Assembly: GCF_964253085.1 (NCBI RefSeq)
Contig: NZ_CAXUQH020000001.1
Coordinates: 6,138,001-6,202,000 of the forward strand
Length of the DNA: 64,000 nucleotides
From: Paenibacillus_E sp964253085
GTDB lineage: Bacteria > Bacillota > Bacilli > Paenibacillales > NBRC-103111
Direction: 5' to 3'
The notes under the pieces were generated by a model that searched no databases, was not told the DNA's origin, and saw only the letters and a list, made by a program, of their open reading frames with translations. The stretch's first letter is position 1, and each line of letters starts with the position of its first letter. The position numbers were made by a program, and so were the translations under genes. Shown here in pieces: positions 54,139 through 63,849 of the stretch.

Positions 54139-55080
54139 TTAACCCGCTACAACTTTAATGACGTTACGTACGGATTCAGCTGTTTTGTCCAAAGCTGATC
54201 TCTCAGCTTCTGTCAATTCGATGTCCATAATTTTCTCGATGCCGTTAGCACCCAGAACCGTCAGAACACCCATGAACAGGTTATTATAGCCGTACTCGCC
54301 TTCAAGTAGCGCGATTGTAGGAATGATTCGCTTTTTATCTTTTAGGATAGCTTCCGTCATTTGCACAAGGGAAGCCGCTGGTGCGTAGTATGCACTACCG
54401 TTACCAAGCAGGTTAACGATTTCGCCGCCGCCAGTACGTGTACGTTGAACGATGGCTTCGATGCGATCAGCTGATATCAGCTTCTCAATAGGCACGCCGC
54501 CAGCATATGTGTAACGCACGAGTGGTACCATGTCATCACCGTGTCCGCCGATAACAACCCCCTTCACATCCTCAACGGATACGTTCAACTCTTGCGAGAT
54601 AAACGTTAGATAACGGGCTGTATCAAGTACACCGGATTGACCGATAACGCGGTTTTTCGGGAAACCAAGCGCCTGGTAAGCGACGTAAGTCATCGCATCA
54701 ACAGGGTTACTCAAAATGATCACGATAGAATCAGGAGCAACTTCCTTCACGTTCTCACAAACGGATTTCACGATACCCGCATTTGTGTTAACAAGATCGT
54801 CGCGGCTCATTCCCGGTTTTCGAGCGATCCCTGCTGTGATGATGACAATGTCAGAGCCAGCTGCATCCGCATAACTGGATGTACCTGTGATTTGAGCGTC
54901 ATAGCCTTGCACAGGACCTGCCTCAAGCATGTCAAGTGCTTTCCCCTTTGTAGGGTTTTCTAATTGCGGAATATCGAGTAGAACAACGTCCCCAAGTTCT
55001 TTTTGAGCTAGCATTAGAGCAGTAGTAGCACCTGTGAAACCCGCGCCAACAACGGTAATTTTATTACGACGAATAGCCAT
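54139..55080 (-). CDS. mdh: Malate dehydrogenase
   Basis: NAD-dependent malate dehydrogenase of 313 residues, of the lactate-dehydrogenase-like class found in Bacillus. Rossmann motif VVGAGFTGATTA with Asp36-region LLDIPQ for NAD; substrate Arg in GIARKPGMSRDDL; catalytic His in GGHGDDMVPL. AGGAGG lies 10 bases before the ATG. Third and last gene of the TCA cluster, 51 bases after icd and just before the terminator. It returns malate to oxaloacetate for the citrate synthase encoded upstream. Confidence 0.97.
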   Translation of the reverse strand: MAIRRNKITVVGAGFTGATTALMLAQKELGDVVLLDIPQLENPTKGKALDMLEAGPVQGYDAQITGTSSYADAAGSDIVIITAGIARKPGMSRDDLVNTNAGIVKSVCENVKEVAPDSIVIILSNPVDAMTYVAYQALGFPKNRVIGQSGVLDTARYLTFISQELNVSVEDVKGVVIGGHGDDMVPLVRYTYAGGVPIEKLISADRIEAIVQRTRTGGGEIVNLLGNGSAYYAPAASLVQMTEAILKDKKRIIPTIALLEGEYGYNNLFMGVLTVLGANGIEKIMDIELTEAERSALDKTAESVRNVIKVVAG

Positions 55081-55131
55081 TTAAAATATACCTCCTCATA
55101 TTCTTTTGTCTAACTCAACTATAGGTACGAA

Positions 55132-56430
55132 TTAAGCCATGTTTTTGATGATTTCGTTCGCGAACTCAGAGCACTTAATTTCTTTCGCGCCTTCCATCAA
55201 GCGTGCGAAGTCATAAGTAACTGTTTTGTTGTTGATGGATGTTTCCAAGCCTTTGTAGATCAGCTCAGCAGCTTCCAACCAGCCAAGGTGCTCAAGCAAC
55301 ATTACGCCGGAAAGAATAACAGAACCTGGGTTAACAACATCAAGACCAGCGTATTTAGGAGCTGTACCGTGAGTTGCTTCGAAGATTGCGTGACCAGTCA
55401 AGTAGTTGATGTTAGCTCCTGGAGCGATACCGATACCACCAACTTGTGCAGCTAGTGCATCAGATAGGTAGTCACCGTTCAAGTTCAAAGTAGCGATAAC
55501 GTCGAAATCAGTAGGACGCGTCAATACTTGTTGAAGCGCGATGTCAGCGATCGCATCTTTTACGATGATTTTGCCAGCAGCTTCAGCGTCTTTTTGTGCT
55601 TTGTTTGCAGCTTCTGCGCCTTCTGCTTCTTTGATACGATCGTATTGTGCCCATGTAAATGTTTTATCAGCATATTCACGCTCAGCCAACTCATAACCCC
55701 AGTTTTTGAACGCGCCTTCTGTGAACTTCATGATGTTACCTTTGTGTACCAATGTTAACGTTTTGCGGCCATGTTTGATTGCGTACTCGATAGCAGCGCG
55801 AACCAAACGCTCTGTACCTTCGGAGGATACTGGTTTAACACCGATACCTGAAGTTTCTGGGAAACGGATTTTGTTAACGCCCATTTCATTTTGCAAGAAG
55901 GAGATCACTTTTTTAACAGCTTCGGAACCAGCTTCCCACTCGATACCTGCATAGATATCTTCTGTGTTTTCACGGAAAATAACCATGTCAACCAACTCAG
56001 GACGTTTAACTGGGGATGGAACACCATTGAAGTAACGAACTGGACGGGAACATACGTAAAGATCTAGCTCTTGACGAAGTGCCACGTTCAGGGAACGGAT
56101 ACCGCCACCGATTGGTGTAGTTAGAGGTCCTTTGATGGACACGATGTATTCACGCATAGCTGTTAATGTATCATTCGGCAACCAGTTGTTGAATTTGTTG
56201 AATGCTTTCTCACCAGCAAATACTTCGTACCAAGCGATTTTCTTCTCGCCTTTATATGCTTTCTCAACAGCAGCATCTAGAACACGCACGGAAGCTGCCC
56301 AGATGTCAGGACCAGTACCGTCACCCTCGATGAAAGGGATAATTGGGTTATTAGGGACTTGAAGTACACCGTTTTCGATTGTGATTTTTTGTCCTTCTGT
56401 TGGTAGCTCGTAAGTTTCGAATTGTGGCAT
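55132..56430 (-). CDS. icd: Isocitrate dehydrogenase (NADP type)
   Basis: Homodimeric isocitrate dehydrogenase of 432 residues (Bacillus Icd: 423). Visible marks: IPFIEGDGTGPDIW, the isocitrate Ser/Arg region GGIRSLNVALRQELDLYVCSRP, FRENTEDIYAGIEW, LTLVHKGNIMKFTEGAF and the cofactor region HGTAPKYAG. AGGAGG precedes the ATG. It catalyses isocitrate to 2-oxoglutarate. Between citZ and icd there is a 157-base gap with a hairpin at 56519-56553, so icd may also have its own promoter or message level. Confidence 0.97.
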   Translation of the reverse strand: MPQFETYELPTEGQKITIENGVLQVPNNPIIPFIEGDGTGPDIWAASVRVLDAAVEKAYKGEKKIAWYEVFAGEKAFNKFNNWLPNDTLTAMREYIVSIKGPLTTPIGGGIRSLNVALRQELDLYVCSRPVRYFNGVPSPVKRPELVDMVIFRENTEDIYAGIEWEAGSEAVKKVISFLQNEMGVNKIRFPETSGIGVKPVSSEGTERLVRAAIEYAIKHGRKTLTLVHKGNIMKFTEGAFKNWGYELAEREYADKTFTWAQYDRIKEAEGAEAANKAQKDAEAAGKIIVKDAIADIALQQVLTRPTDFDVIATLNLNGDYLSDALAAQVGGIGIAPGANINYLTGHAIFEATHGTAPKYAGLDVVNPGSVILSGVMLLEHLGWLEAAELIYKGLETSINNKTVTYDFARLMEGAKEIKCSEFANEIIKNMA

Positions 56431-56518
56431 GTGAATAGTTCCTCCTCAAATTTGTATGAAAATGATTTCTTATCTATATGTTGTGCATAGCTAGGCACAC
56501 AAAAAGTGACGGGAGTCG

Positions 56519-56553
56519 CAGTACTCCCCCAGATGACCTGGGGATGGGTACTG
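56519..56553. other. Hairpin between citZ and icd
   Basis: Outer CAGTAC/GTACTG and inner CCCCAG/CTGGGG stems around a 5-base loop. No T run follows on the minus strand, so it may be an mRNA-processing or stability element, or a weak terminator lowering icd and mdh expression. Confidence 0.5.
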
Positions 56554-56587
56554 AACTGCCCGCACCTTGAGCTTAAATAACTTACAA

Positions 56588-57700
56588 TTAGCGTTGGCCA
56601 ATTGGGATATATTTTTGGTTAACTGGACCTGTGTACTCTGCACGAGGACGGATCAAGCGGTTGTTCTCGTACTGCTCAAGAATATGAGCTGCCCAACCGG
56701 AAGTACGGCTGATCGCGAAGATCGGCGTGAACAAGTCACGTGGGATTTCTAGCGTCGTGTATACGGATGCCGAGTAGAAATCTACGTTAGGTTTCAAACC
56801 TTTAAGACCTGTTACCAACTCGTCTGCTTTAATGGACATTTCGTACCATTTCAGGTTGCCCGTCAATTTACCAAGCTCATAAGACATTTTTTGCAAGTGC
56901 TTTGCACGAGGATCGCCGTTTTTATATACGCGGTGACCAAAGCCCATGATTTTGTCCTTGCGCTCTAATTTATCGTTAATGTAAGGAACAACGTTCTCAA
57001 CAGTACCGATCTCTTCAAGCATAACCATTACCGCTTCGTTAGCACCACCGTGAAGAGGTCCTTTGAGTGTGCCGATTGCGGAAGTAATACCGGAGTAGAT
57101 ATCTGTCAGTGTTGCAACAGTTACACGCGCAGCGAATGTCGATGCATTCAACTCGTGGTCAGCATGCAGTACTAATGCTTTGTCCAACGCTTCGATTGCA
57201 ACTTTATCCGGCTCTTTACCCGTTAGTTGGAACAAGAAGTTAGCAGCAACAGAAGAATATCCTGGGGAAGCTACTGGCTCTTTGCCTTCACGAATACGTG
57301 CGAAAGCTGCGATAATACTTGGAATTTGTGCTTGCAGCTTGATCGCTTTACGTACATTGGATTCCGAACTCGAATCGTTTGCTTCGTCATCATACAGCGC
57401 AAGTGCAGAAACAGCTGTACGAAGAGCAGCCATCGAATTTACATCTTTCGGGAATGTACGAATAAGGTCAATTACCGCATCTGGTACTTTGCTGTATGCG
57501 TTCAGGTCGCTTTGCAATTTCTCAAGCTCAGCTTGAGTAGGCAATTTGCCGAACCAAAGTAAGTAAATAACTTCTTCAAAAGTCGCATTTTCTGCGAGGT
57601 CATCAATATCAATCCCGCGATACGTAAGCACGCCATCTACAATGGAGCTGATCGACGAGGTTGTGGCTACAATTCCTTCTAAACCTTTGGTTGCAGACAT
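56588..57700 (-). CDS. citZ: Citrate synthase
   Basis: Type II-like short citrate synthase of 370 residues, the usual Bacillus CitZ size (372). It condenses oxaloacetate and acetyl-CoA. Catalytic His residues are in GPLHGGANEAV and MGFGHRVYKNGDPRA; the catalytic Asp lies in NVDFYSASV. AGGAGA precedes the ATG. First gene of the citZ-icd-mdh cluster. The 299-base gap 57701-57999 is a divergent promoter region shared with ppx; I saw no clear cre or CcpC site in it. Confidence 0.97.
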   Translation of the reverse strand: MSATKGLEGIVATTSSISSIVDGVLTYRGIDIDDLAENATFEEVIYLLWFGKLPTQAELEKLQSDLNAYSKVPDAVIDLIRTFPKDVNSMAALRTAVSALALYDDEANDSSSESNVRKAIKLQAQIPSIIAAFARIREGKEPVASPGYSSVAANFLFQLTGKEPDKVAIEALDKALVLHADHELNASTFAARVTVATLTDIYSGITSAIGTLKGPLHGGANEAVMVMLEEIGTVENVVPYINDKLERKDKIMGFGHRVYKNGDPRAKHLQKMSYELGKLTGNLKWYEMSIKADELVTGLKGLKPNVDFYSASVYTTLEIPRDLFTPIFAISRTSGWAAHILEQYENNRLIRPRAEYTGPVNQKYIPIGQR

Positions 57701-57927
57701 GGGAATCTCTCCTTAGCTACTCTATTAGCATAATATTGCTGTTTTCTTCTTTTAATAATAAAGTATTTTACTCGTTAAGTGAACAAAAGGGGTCATAGAA
57801 GTTCATTATCACTATCATAAGTTTTCTTTTTGGCGGAATTTTCACACCATTTTTCGTACACAGGTTCCAAACACACGATACAAGTTTTTGTTAATTTCCC
57901 CGAATTATGCAGTGTGCACGGAAAAAT

Positions 57928-57956
57928 TTGTAGACCTAGTGCGAGATTGATACAAT
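57928..57956 (+). promoter_or_regulatory. Predicted sigma-A promoter of ppx
   Basis: TTGTAG (57928-57933), a 17-base spacer, then TACAAT (57951-57956), 43 bases upstream of the ppx start codon. The -10 box is good; the -35 box is partial. Confidence 0.45.
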
Positions 57957-57999
57957 GTAACCAATGAATCCGTGAATTGAGTTAAAAAGGAGCGACACT

Positions 58000-59541
58000 A
58001 TGAGCAACCTTGCAACTAGGATTGGCATCATCGATATCGGATCCAACTCCATCCGACTTGTCATTTATGAAATAAATGCCCATGGAGCTTATCGCGTCGT
58101 GAGTGAGCATAAAGATTCCGCAAGACTTAGCGAACGCATGGGTCCTGATGGCATCTTACATAACAAAGATATTATTTCAATCGTTCCTATCTTAACCCAC
58201 TATGCCAGGTTATGCCAGTCTCAATTTGTTACAACCGTTCGTGCCGTTGCAACTGCAGCTGTTCGGAACGCTGCCAACACGTCAGAAATCGTACGTATTC
58301 TCGAGGAACAAACGGGTCTGACTATTGAGGTTTTGAGCGGCTTTGAGGAAGCCCGTTATGGATATTTAGGCGTCATTAACTCCATGGATTTCCGCAATGG
58401 CATGATTATTGATATTGGTGGCGGAAGCACGGAGGTCTCTTTCGTAAAGGATCGGGAGTTAGTACAAAGTGTCTCTTTTCCTTTCGGAGCCGTGAATACC
58501 ACGCGACAATTTATGAAAGGCGCTAATCTAACTGATCAAGAGATGGCTGATATTCGCAAAATGGTACATGAAGCCTTAGCTTCTCAGCCATGGATTATGA
58601 ATTCCCCCAATCTTCCTATGGTCGGACTAGGCGGGACGATCCGGACACTCGGGAAAATGAGCCGTAAGCGAAATAAATACCCGCTTCAGTTGGCTCATAA
58701 TTACGTTATGAAGCCAGGTGAGCTTCAGGAATTCTCGTTGCTTTTATCCACATTGTCTATTGAGAAAAGGAAGAAGATCGACGGCCTCGCCAAAGAACGA
58801 GCTGATATAATGGTGCCTGGTCTGCTTATTCTAGAGACGATCTTCGAAGCAGCGAAATCCTCATCTTGTCTCATCAGCGGGTCTGGCTTGCGCGACGGTC
58901 TATTCTTTGAAACCAATAATCCGAAACAACCCGTGAAAGCTAATGTATTGGAAGCCAGCATCCAGAATATTTTGACACTTCACTCGAATGCAGCTGTCAC
59001 GCATGTCCGGCATATTGATACCTTAGCGATGCAAATCTACGATGCGCTAGCGCCATCGACAGATTTAGAAGCACGCGGCAGGCTGTTGCTGCACACTGCA
59101 GCTCTTTTGTACCGTATTGGTGTGAGCGTCCATTACTATCAGTACCTTAAGCACACTGAGTATATGATTCAAGAAGCTCATATTGACGGCCTAAGTCATC
59201 GGGAGATTGTCCTTGCTTCTCTAATCGCAACATTCAAAACAAAAAATCGGACCCAGCAGCAGGCACTTGTGTACAAGGACCTCTTACTGGAATCCGATGT
59301 TACCTTAATCATCAAGCTTGGAGCCGTCCTTAAGATTGCCATGGCCATGGATGCTAGCGAGACACAGCCCATTCAAGCGGTCATCAGTATCCAGCGCAAT
59401 GACACTTCAATGAATCTCAATCTGCTTTGCGCTCACAATCCTTATTTGGAGCTCAAGGAGCTTAACGCATTCACCAAAGATTTCGAAAAAATCTGGGGAC
59501 TTAAGCTCACGATTCAAGCCGAAGTTTTTTCCATGAAGTAA
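58000..59541 (+). CDS. ppx: Ppx/GppA family exopolyphosphatase
   Basis: Cytoplasmic phosphatase of 513 residues that removes terminal phosphate from polyphosphate (or from pppGpp). The actin-like ATPase fold gives IIDIGSNSIRLVIYE, TAAVRNAAN, EEARYGYLGV, DIGGGSTEVSF and GLGGTIRTLGKM; the C-terminal part (about 320-513) is an HD-like helical region. AAGGAG lies 8 bases before the ATG. It converges on ppk, which makes polyphosphate, and the two genes overlap by 35 bases at their 3' ends. Confidence 0.94.
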   Translation: MSNLATRIGIIDIGSNSIRLVIYEINAHGAYRVVSEHKDSARLSERMGPDGILHNKDIISIVPILTHYARLCQSQFVTTVRAVATAAVRNAANTSEIVRILEEQTGLTIEVLSGFEEARYGYLGVINSMDFRNGMIIDIGGGSTEVSFVKDRELVQSVSFPFGAVNTTRQFMKGANLTDQEMADIRKMVHEALASQPWIMNSPNLPMVGLGGTIRTLGKMSRKRNKYPLQLAHNYVMKPGELQEFSLLLSTLSIEKRKKIDGLAKERADIMVPGLLILETIFEAAKSSSCLISGSGLRDGLFFETNNPKQPVKANVLEASIQNILTLHSNAAVTHVRHIDTLAMQIYDALAPSTDLEARGRLLLHTAALLYRIGVSVHYYQYLKHTEYMIQEAHIDGLSHREIVLASLIATFKTKNRTQQQALVYKDLLLESDVTLIIKLGAVLKIAMAMDASETQPIQAVISIQRNDTSMNLNLLCAHNPYLELKELNAFTKDFEKIWGLKLTIQAEVFSMK

Positions 59542-61645
59542 TTCGCATCGCCTCGAACTGGCTCCGATAGGGGGTCAGTTCATTTTTTATGCGCGTATAC
59601 ATCCCATTGGACATGAGCTCTCTTGCTTTGACATTATCATGAAGTGACACGTTTAGAATTTGAATCATCATTTTCTTCATTTCTCGGTCCAAAACCGGGC
59701 ACATCAACTCAATTCGTCGAGTTAAATTACGCGTCATCCAATCTGCCGAAGACAGATAGACATCGACATGCCCCCCATTTTCGAAATAGTAAATCCGTGA
59801 ATGTTCCAGGAATCGGTCTACAATACTCCGAACGGTAATATTCTCACTTAGACCAGGCACACCAGGCCTTAAGCAGCATACACCTCGAATGATGAGTTCG
59901 ATCTTCACGCCAGCTTGTGACGCCGCGTATAACGCATCCACCATTTCTTGATTCGATAGCGAGTTCATTTTCGCAATAATCTGAGCTGGCCGACCTGCTC
60001 TAGCATGCGCTGATTCACGTGCGATGAGCTCGAACAACTTATCTTTCAAGTCTGTTGGCGCGACAGCAAAGGATTGCCAATCATGAGGTGCAGAATATCC
60101 CGTAATTTCGTTGAAAAGTGCAGAAGCATCTTCGCCAATAACACTGTTCGACGTGAACAAACCTACATCCGTATAGAGTCGCGCCGTACTATCATTGTAG
60201 TTACCTGTTCCGACATGAACATAACGACGAAGCGTATGCTCCTCCTGCCTTACGACAAGCGTGATTTTGGCATGCGTTTTGAGTCCTACTAGCCCGTAAA
60301 CCACGTGACAGCCCGACTTCTCCAGCATTCTCGCCCAAGCAATATTCCGCTCTTCATCGAACCTAGCCTTCAGCTCGACAACCACCGTTACTTGCTTACC
60401 GGATTCAGCCGCTCTTGCCAATGCCTGAATAATCGGTGATTTGCCACTCGCCCTGTAAAGGGTCATCTTGATGGCTAATACGTGCGGATCGTAGGCGGCA
60501 TGGACAATAAAGTCCGTCACTGCGTCAAATGTCTCATACGGATGATGAACGAGGACATCTTTCATTTTAAGAATATTGAAAAAGTCTGCCGAATCTGCAG
60601 TATCTTCAAACTCAACGGGATATTTGGCAACAATGCGCGGATAACGAAGATTATCGAACCCATTCAATGTGTTGGCAAGCTTCATAAAATACGTGATGTC
60701 TAAGGGGCCGTCGATCTCAAATATTTGTTCCTCTATCTCAAATTCATCCTGTAATTGTGCTAAAGCGTAAGGATGGATACCTTCTTGGACCTCCAGCCTC
60801 ACAGGAGAGCCCCAGCGTCTGCGCCTAAGCTCCTTTTCGATCTCTTCCAGTAAATCCTCCGCGCCTTCTTCATTGAGCGTTAAATCCGCATTTCGCGTCA
60901 CTCGGAAGCCATGCACAGAAATAGGTATGTAACCACTGAATAGGGACTGAATGTGATGCTCGATTAACTCTTCAAGTAGAATAAACTCGGTCTTTTTACT
61001 ATTGGAACGTGTAGGAACAGGAATACAACGAGATAAATTGCTAGGAATTTGTACAATGGCGAAAAAAGGTTCTTCATCCAAATCCTCACCCTCACGAACA
61101 AGCAACACGGCCAGATATAAGGATTGATTATGTACGAGTGGAAATGGGCGGCTCTGATCGACAGCCATCGGCGTGAGCACTGGAAAAATAATATCATGGT
61201 AGTACGCGTCCATGGCTTTCTTCTGAGACGTATTCAGGTCTTCATATTCCGTGAAAACGATGCCTTCCTTCACTAAGTGTCGCGTCACTTCTCGATACGT
61301 CTTGTACTGCTCTGTCACCATTTTCGCCGTGCGCTTCATAATACGTTTAATGAGTCCTGCCGGTGTGTAGCCGGTGAAATCCTTTTTGGTATAGCCAGCC
61401 TTTATCTGATCCTTGAGTCCTGCGACACGAACACTCATGAATTCATCGAGGTTGCTCGATACGATCGACAGAAATTTCACACGCTCTAGCAGTGGTGTAC
61501 TCGCATCCTGCGCTTCCTCAAGCACACGCCAATTGAACTCGATCCAGCTCAAATCACGATTTAAGTACTTGGTTGAAATCGAAATCTCTCTGACTTCTTT
61601 GAGTTCTTTAATATCCTTCAGTTCTGGTTCGCGCGCAATACTCAT
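59507..61645 (-). CDS. ppk: Polyphosphate kinase 1
   Basis: Polyphosphate kinase of 712 residues (family 680-720) that builds polyphosphate from ATP. N domain with YLNRDLSWIEFNWRVL, head domain, and two phospholipase-D-like catalytic domains. The phospho-acceptor His lies in GLKTHAKITLV; a second conserved His is in RRYVHVGTGNYND. GGAGG lies 5 bases before the ATG. It is opposite to ppx with a 35-base tail overlap, so making and breaking polyphosphate are coded face to face. Confidence 0.97.
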   Translation of the reverse strand: MSIAREPELKDIKELKEVREISISTKYLNRDLSWIEFNWRVLEEAQDASTPLLERVKFLSIVSSNLDEFMSVRVAGLKDQIKAGYTKKDFTGYTPAGLIKRIMKRTAKMVTEQYKTYREVTRHLVKEGIVFTEYEDLNTSQKKAMDAYYHDIIFPVLTPMAVDQSRPFPLVHNQSLYLAVLLVREGEDLDEEPFFAIVQIPSNLSRCIPVPTRSNSKKTEFILLEELIEHHIQSLFSGYIPISVHGFRVTRNADLTLNEEGAEDLLEEIEKELRRRRWGSPVRLEVQEGIHPYALAQLQDEFEIEEQIFEIDGPLDITYFMKLANTLNGFDNLRYPRIVAKYPVEFEDTADSADFFNILKMKDVLVHHPYETFDAVTDFIVHAAYDPHVLAIKMTLYRASGKSPIIQALARAAESGKQVTVVVELKARFDEERNIAWARMLEKSGCHVVYGLVGLKTHAKITLVVRQEEHTLRRYVHVGTGNYNDSTARLYTDVGLFTSNSVIGEDASALFNEITGYSAPHDWQSFAVAPTDLKDKLFELIARESAHARAGRPAQIIAKMNSLSNQEMVDALYAASQAGVKIELIIRGVCCLRPGVPGLSENITVRSIVDRFLEHSRIYYFENGGHVDVYLSSADWMTRNLTRRIELMCPVLDREMKKMMIQILNVSLHDNVKARELMSNGMYTRIKNELTPYRSQFEAMRITSWKKLRLES

Positions 61646-61830
61646 AAATCCTCCAGTATTTTTCCATTTTAGTGATCTAATATCTCCATTGTACTATGCG
61701 TCTGAGGGGGGCGACAATCCAATTCCCCGTATTTCAATATATTAAGATTTTGTAAAGATCATGATATTTCCGTATTTATCCATGTTCATGTTACAATATA
61801 AATGACTTGAAACAAGGAGTGATTCCTACC

Positions 61831-62967
61831 ATGGGTATCCTAAATCCGCGACTCGTTCATCAAATTTTCAGAGGCATATGGGTGGCCATAATTCTCTTCC
61901 TAGTAGCCATTGCCTTTTACTATATCGTTCCACTCATTTACCCTTTTATTTTCGGTTGGATTATCGCACTTATGCTCAATCCGCTTGTTAATTTCTTTCA
62001 ATTCAAATTAAAATTACCCAGATGGCTATCTGTCTCGTTATCTATGCTCATATTCTTAGGTGCGATGGTTACGATCATCACATTGCTTGTAGCTAATATT
62101 GTCGTGGAACTTGGCTCCCTTGCGGATACGATTCAACTCCAGATCAACCGATGGGTCGAGGAATTTAATGTGTTCATTAATTCGGTCACCTTCCAGCAAT
62201 GGATTGAACGCGTGAATGAGTTTTTTGAAAATAATCCGAAATATCAGGAGACGGTTAACACCAATCTCTCCTCTACAGCAGGTTCTATCGCGGACGTTAG
62301 TAAATTGGTCATCACCTATATTTTTGCCGCACTCAAAGCTTTCCTGACCTCTCTGCCTAATATCGCGACGATCACGATCATTGTCATGTTGGCCACCTTT
62401 TTCATCAGTAAGGATTGGTACGGGCTAATCAAACGCTATAAAGGCATCTTCTCGGACATGATTGTTAAAACGACAAAGTTAATCCGAACGGATTTACAGA
62501 AAGCCTTGTTCGGCTATTTAAGAGCACAGTTGATTCTGGTTTCACTCACAGCACTCGTCGTGATCATCGGCTTGCTTGTTCTCCGAGTTGATTATGCGAT
62601 CACCATCGGCCTATTAACTGGCTTAGCGGACTTGATGCCGTATCTGGGAACAGGCGCAGTCATGGTGCCATGGATCCTCTACGTTTTCTTCGCGCAAGGT
62701 AATATCGTGCTTGGTATTGGACTCAGTGTCCTGTATGGGGTTATTGTTATCGCGCGGCAAATTATGGAGCCAAAGGTATTAGCCTCCTCAGTCGGCTTAG
62801 ATCCACTCGCTACACTTATTGCGATGTTCGTAGGGTTAAAGCTATTCGGGCTATTAGGACTTATCATTGGTCCTGTATCCCTGATCCTAATTACCGCCTT
62901 CTATCGTGCGAAAATTTTTCATGATATCGCAGCTTACATACACAAAGGCTCGGCACCTCCTGAGTAG
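61831..62967 (+). CDS. ytvI: AI-2E family membrane protein, YtvI-like sporulation protein
   Basis: Membrane protein of 378 residues with about eight helices. The ATG at 61831 follows AAGGAG by 11 bases; an upstream TTG is less likely. Family marks are the hydrophobic N-terminus (IYPFIFGWIIALMLNPLVNF), a soluble coiled segment (about 90-160), and the GLADLMPYLGTGAVMVPW and VEP-like MEPKVLASSVGLDPLATLIA segments. Bacillus YtvI is a sporulation integral membrane protein; the transport role suggested by the family name is not established here. Its stop codon falls inside its terminator. Confidence 0.9.
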   Translation: MGILNPRLVHQIFRGIWVAIILFLVAIAFYYIVPLIYPFIFGWIIALMLNPLVNFFQFKLKLPRWLSVSLSMLIFLGAMVTIITLLVANIVVELGSLADTIQLQINRWVEEFNVFINSVTFQQWIERVNEFFENNPKYQETVNTNLSSTAGSIADVSKLVITYIFAALKAFLTSLPNIATITIIVMLATFFISKDWYGLIKRYKGIFSDMIVKTTKLIRTDLQKALFGYLRAQLILVSLTALVVIIGLLVLRVDYAITIGLLTGLADLMPYLGTGAVMVPWILYVFFAQGNIVLGIGLSVLYGVIVIARQIMEPKVLASSVGLDPLATLIAMFVGLKLFGLLGLIIGPVSLILITAFYRAKIFHDIAAYIHKGSAPPE

Positions 62968-62985
62968 GAGGATGACCGAGCCTTT
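62944..62985 (+). terminator. Terminator overlapping the end of the YtvI-like gene
   Basis: AAAGGCTCGG pairs with CCGAGCCTTT, with an inner CCTCC/GGAGG hairpin whose loop contains the stop codon (62965-62967). A short T tract follows. It may serve both converging genes. Confidence 0.8.
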
Positions 62986-63005
62986 AGTTTATTAACAATA
63001 ACTGC

Positions 63006-63401
63006 TTATCTGCGATTGATGATGTGCATGTTGCCTTTGCCAATTTGCTTGCGAATGATGGCCAGCAGAAGTACCTTGAATATCGGTCTTGTGTACGGAA
63101 AAACGAGCAGGAAACCTAGAATATCCGTTATGAATCCCGGTGTAATGAGCAAAATGCCTCCAAGGAAAATACAGATCCCATCGAGGATTTGCTGCGCTGG
63201 CAGCTGGCCTTGCGACCACTCAAACTTCGCATACTCCATCACCTTGCGTCCCTCTCGCTTCGCAAAGTAAGCACCTAAGAAGCCGCTCGCTATGATTAAC
63301 AGGAAGGTCATCCAACCTCCGACCAGATGTCCAAGCATGATCAACATTGTAATTTCTACCGCAGGTACGAGAATAAAAATAGCTATAATCCATCGAAACA
63401 T
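63006..63401 (-). CDS. fxsA: FxsA family membrane protein
   Basis: Membrane protein of 131 residues. The ATG at 63401 has GGAGG 8 bases upstream; it begins at once with a helix (MFRWIIAIFILVPAVEITMLI). Family marks are GGWMTFLLIIASGFLGAYFAKREG, a Gln-rich loop and LLITPGFITDILGFLLV, giving three to four helices. E. coli FxsA affects phage T7 exclusion by the F plasmid; the Bacillus role is unknown. It starts 4 bases after the thioesterase gene, so the two are co-transcribed. Confidence 0.92.
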   Translation of the reverse strand: MFRWIIAIFILVPAVEITMLIMLGHLVGGWMTFLLIIASGFLGAYFAKREGRKVMEYAKFEWSQGQLPAQQILDGICIFLGGILLITPGFITDILGFLLVFPYTRPIFKVLLLAIIRKQIGKGNMHIINRR

Positions 63402-63405
63402 AGGT

Positions 63406-63849
63406 TCAGCCTCCGTCTTCAGTATACTTCCCAATGAGCTGCCACAATTCTGGCGCTTCCTTCTCTATACGTACTGGCCTCCAAGAAGGATTCACCCAAA
63501 CATGACCAGATGTTCCGGTTACTAGTAATTCTTCGGTGAGATCGTCATGTATTCTCCGTATTTCATACGCAAATTGCAGCCGAACGCTGCTCATTTGTGA
63601 CACTCGTGTATAGATTCCCACAAGATCATCGTATCGCGCTGGTTTTTTGAATTTGAGATCAGCTTCTGTAACGGGAAGCAAGAGTCCCTTTTCCTCTATT
63701 TTACGATAGGGATAACCTAGGGATCGTATAAGCTCTGTACGGCCGATTTCAAACCAAGTCAAATAATTGGCATGGTACACGACCCCCATTTGATCCGTCT
63801 CCTGATAACGCACACGCAGCTGTTGTTGATGCCACCGTTCCTGAGTCAT
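63406..63849 (-). CDS. ybgC: YbgC-like hot-dog acyl-CoA thioesterase
   Basis: Cytoplasmic thioesterase of 147 residues. I chose the ATG at 63849 (GGGAGG 6 bases upstream) rather than a start 38 codons earlier that lacks a good site. The catalytic region reads RYQETDQMGVVYHANYLTWFEIGRTE, with the Asp of the 4-hydroxybenzoyl-CoA thioesterase type. Such enzymes hydrolyse short or medium acyl-CoA. It is the first gene of a two-gene unit with fxsA. The sequence beyond 63849 shows no further gene before the edge. Confidence 0.93.
   Translation of the reverse strand: MTQERWHQQQLRVRYQETDQMGVVYHANYLTWFEIGRTELIRSLGYPYRKIEEKGLLLPVTEADLKFKKPARYDDLVGIYTRVSQMSSVRLQFAYEIRRIHDDLTEELLVTGTSGHVWVNPSWRPVRIEKEAPELWQLIGKYTEDGG

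Noticed and set aside
57701..57999. CcpC or cre site in the citZ promoter
   Set aside because: Only partial ATAA/TTA matches were found, no better than expected in AT-rich DNA.
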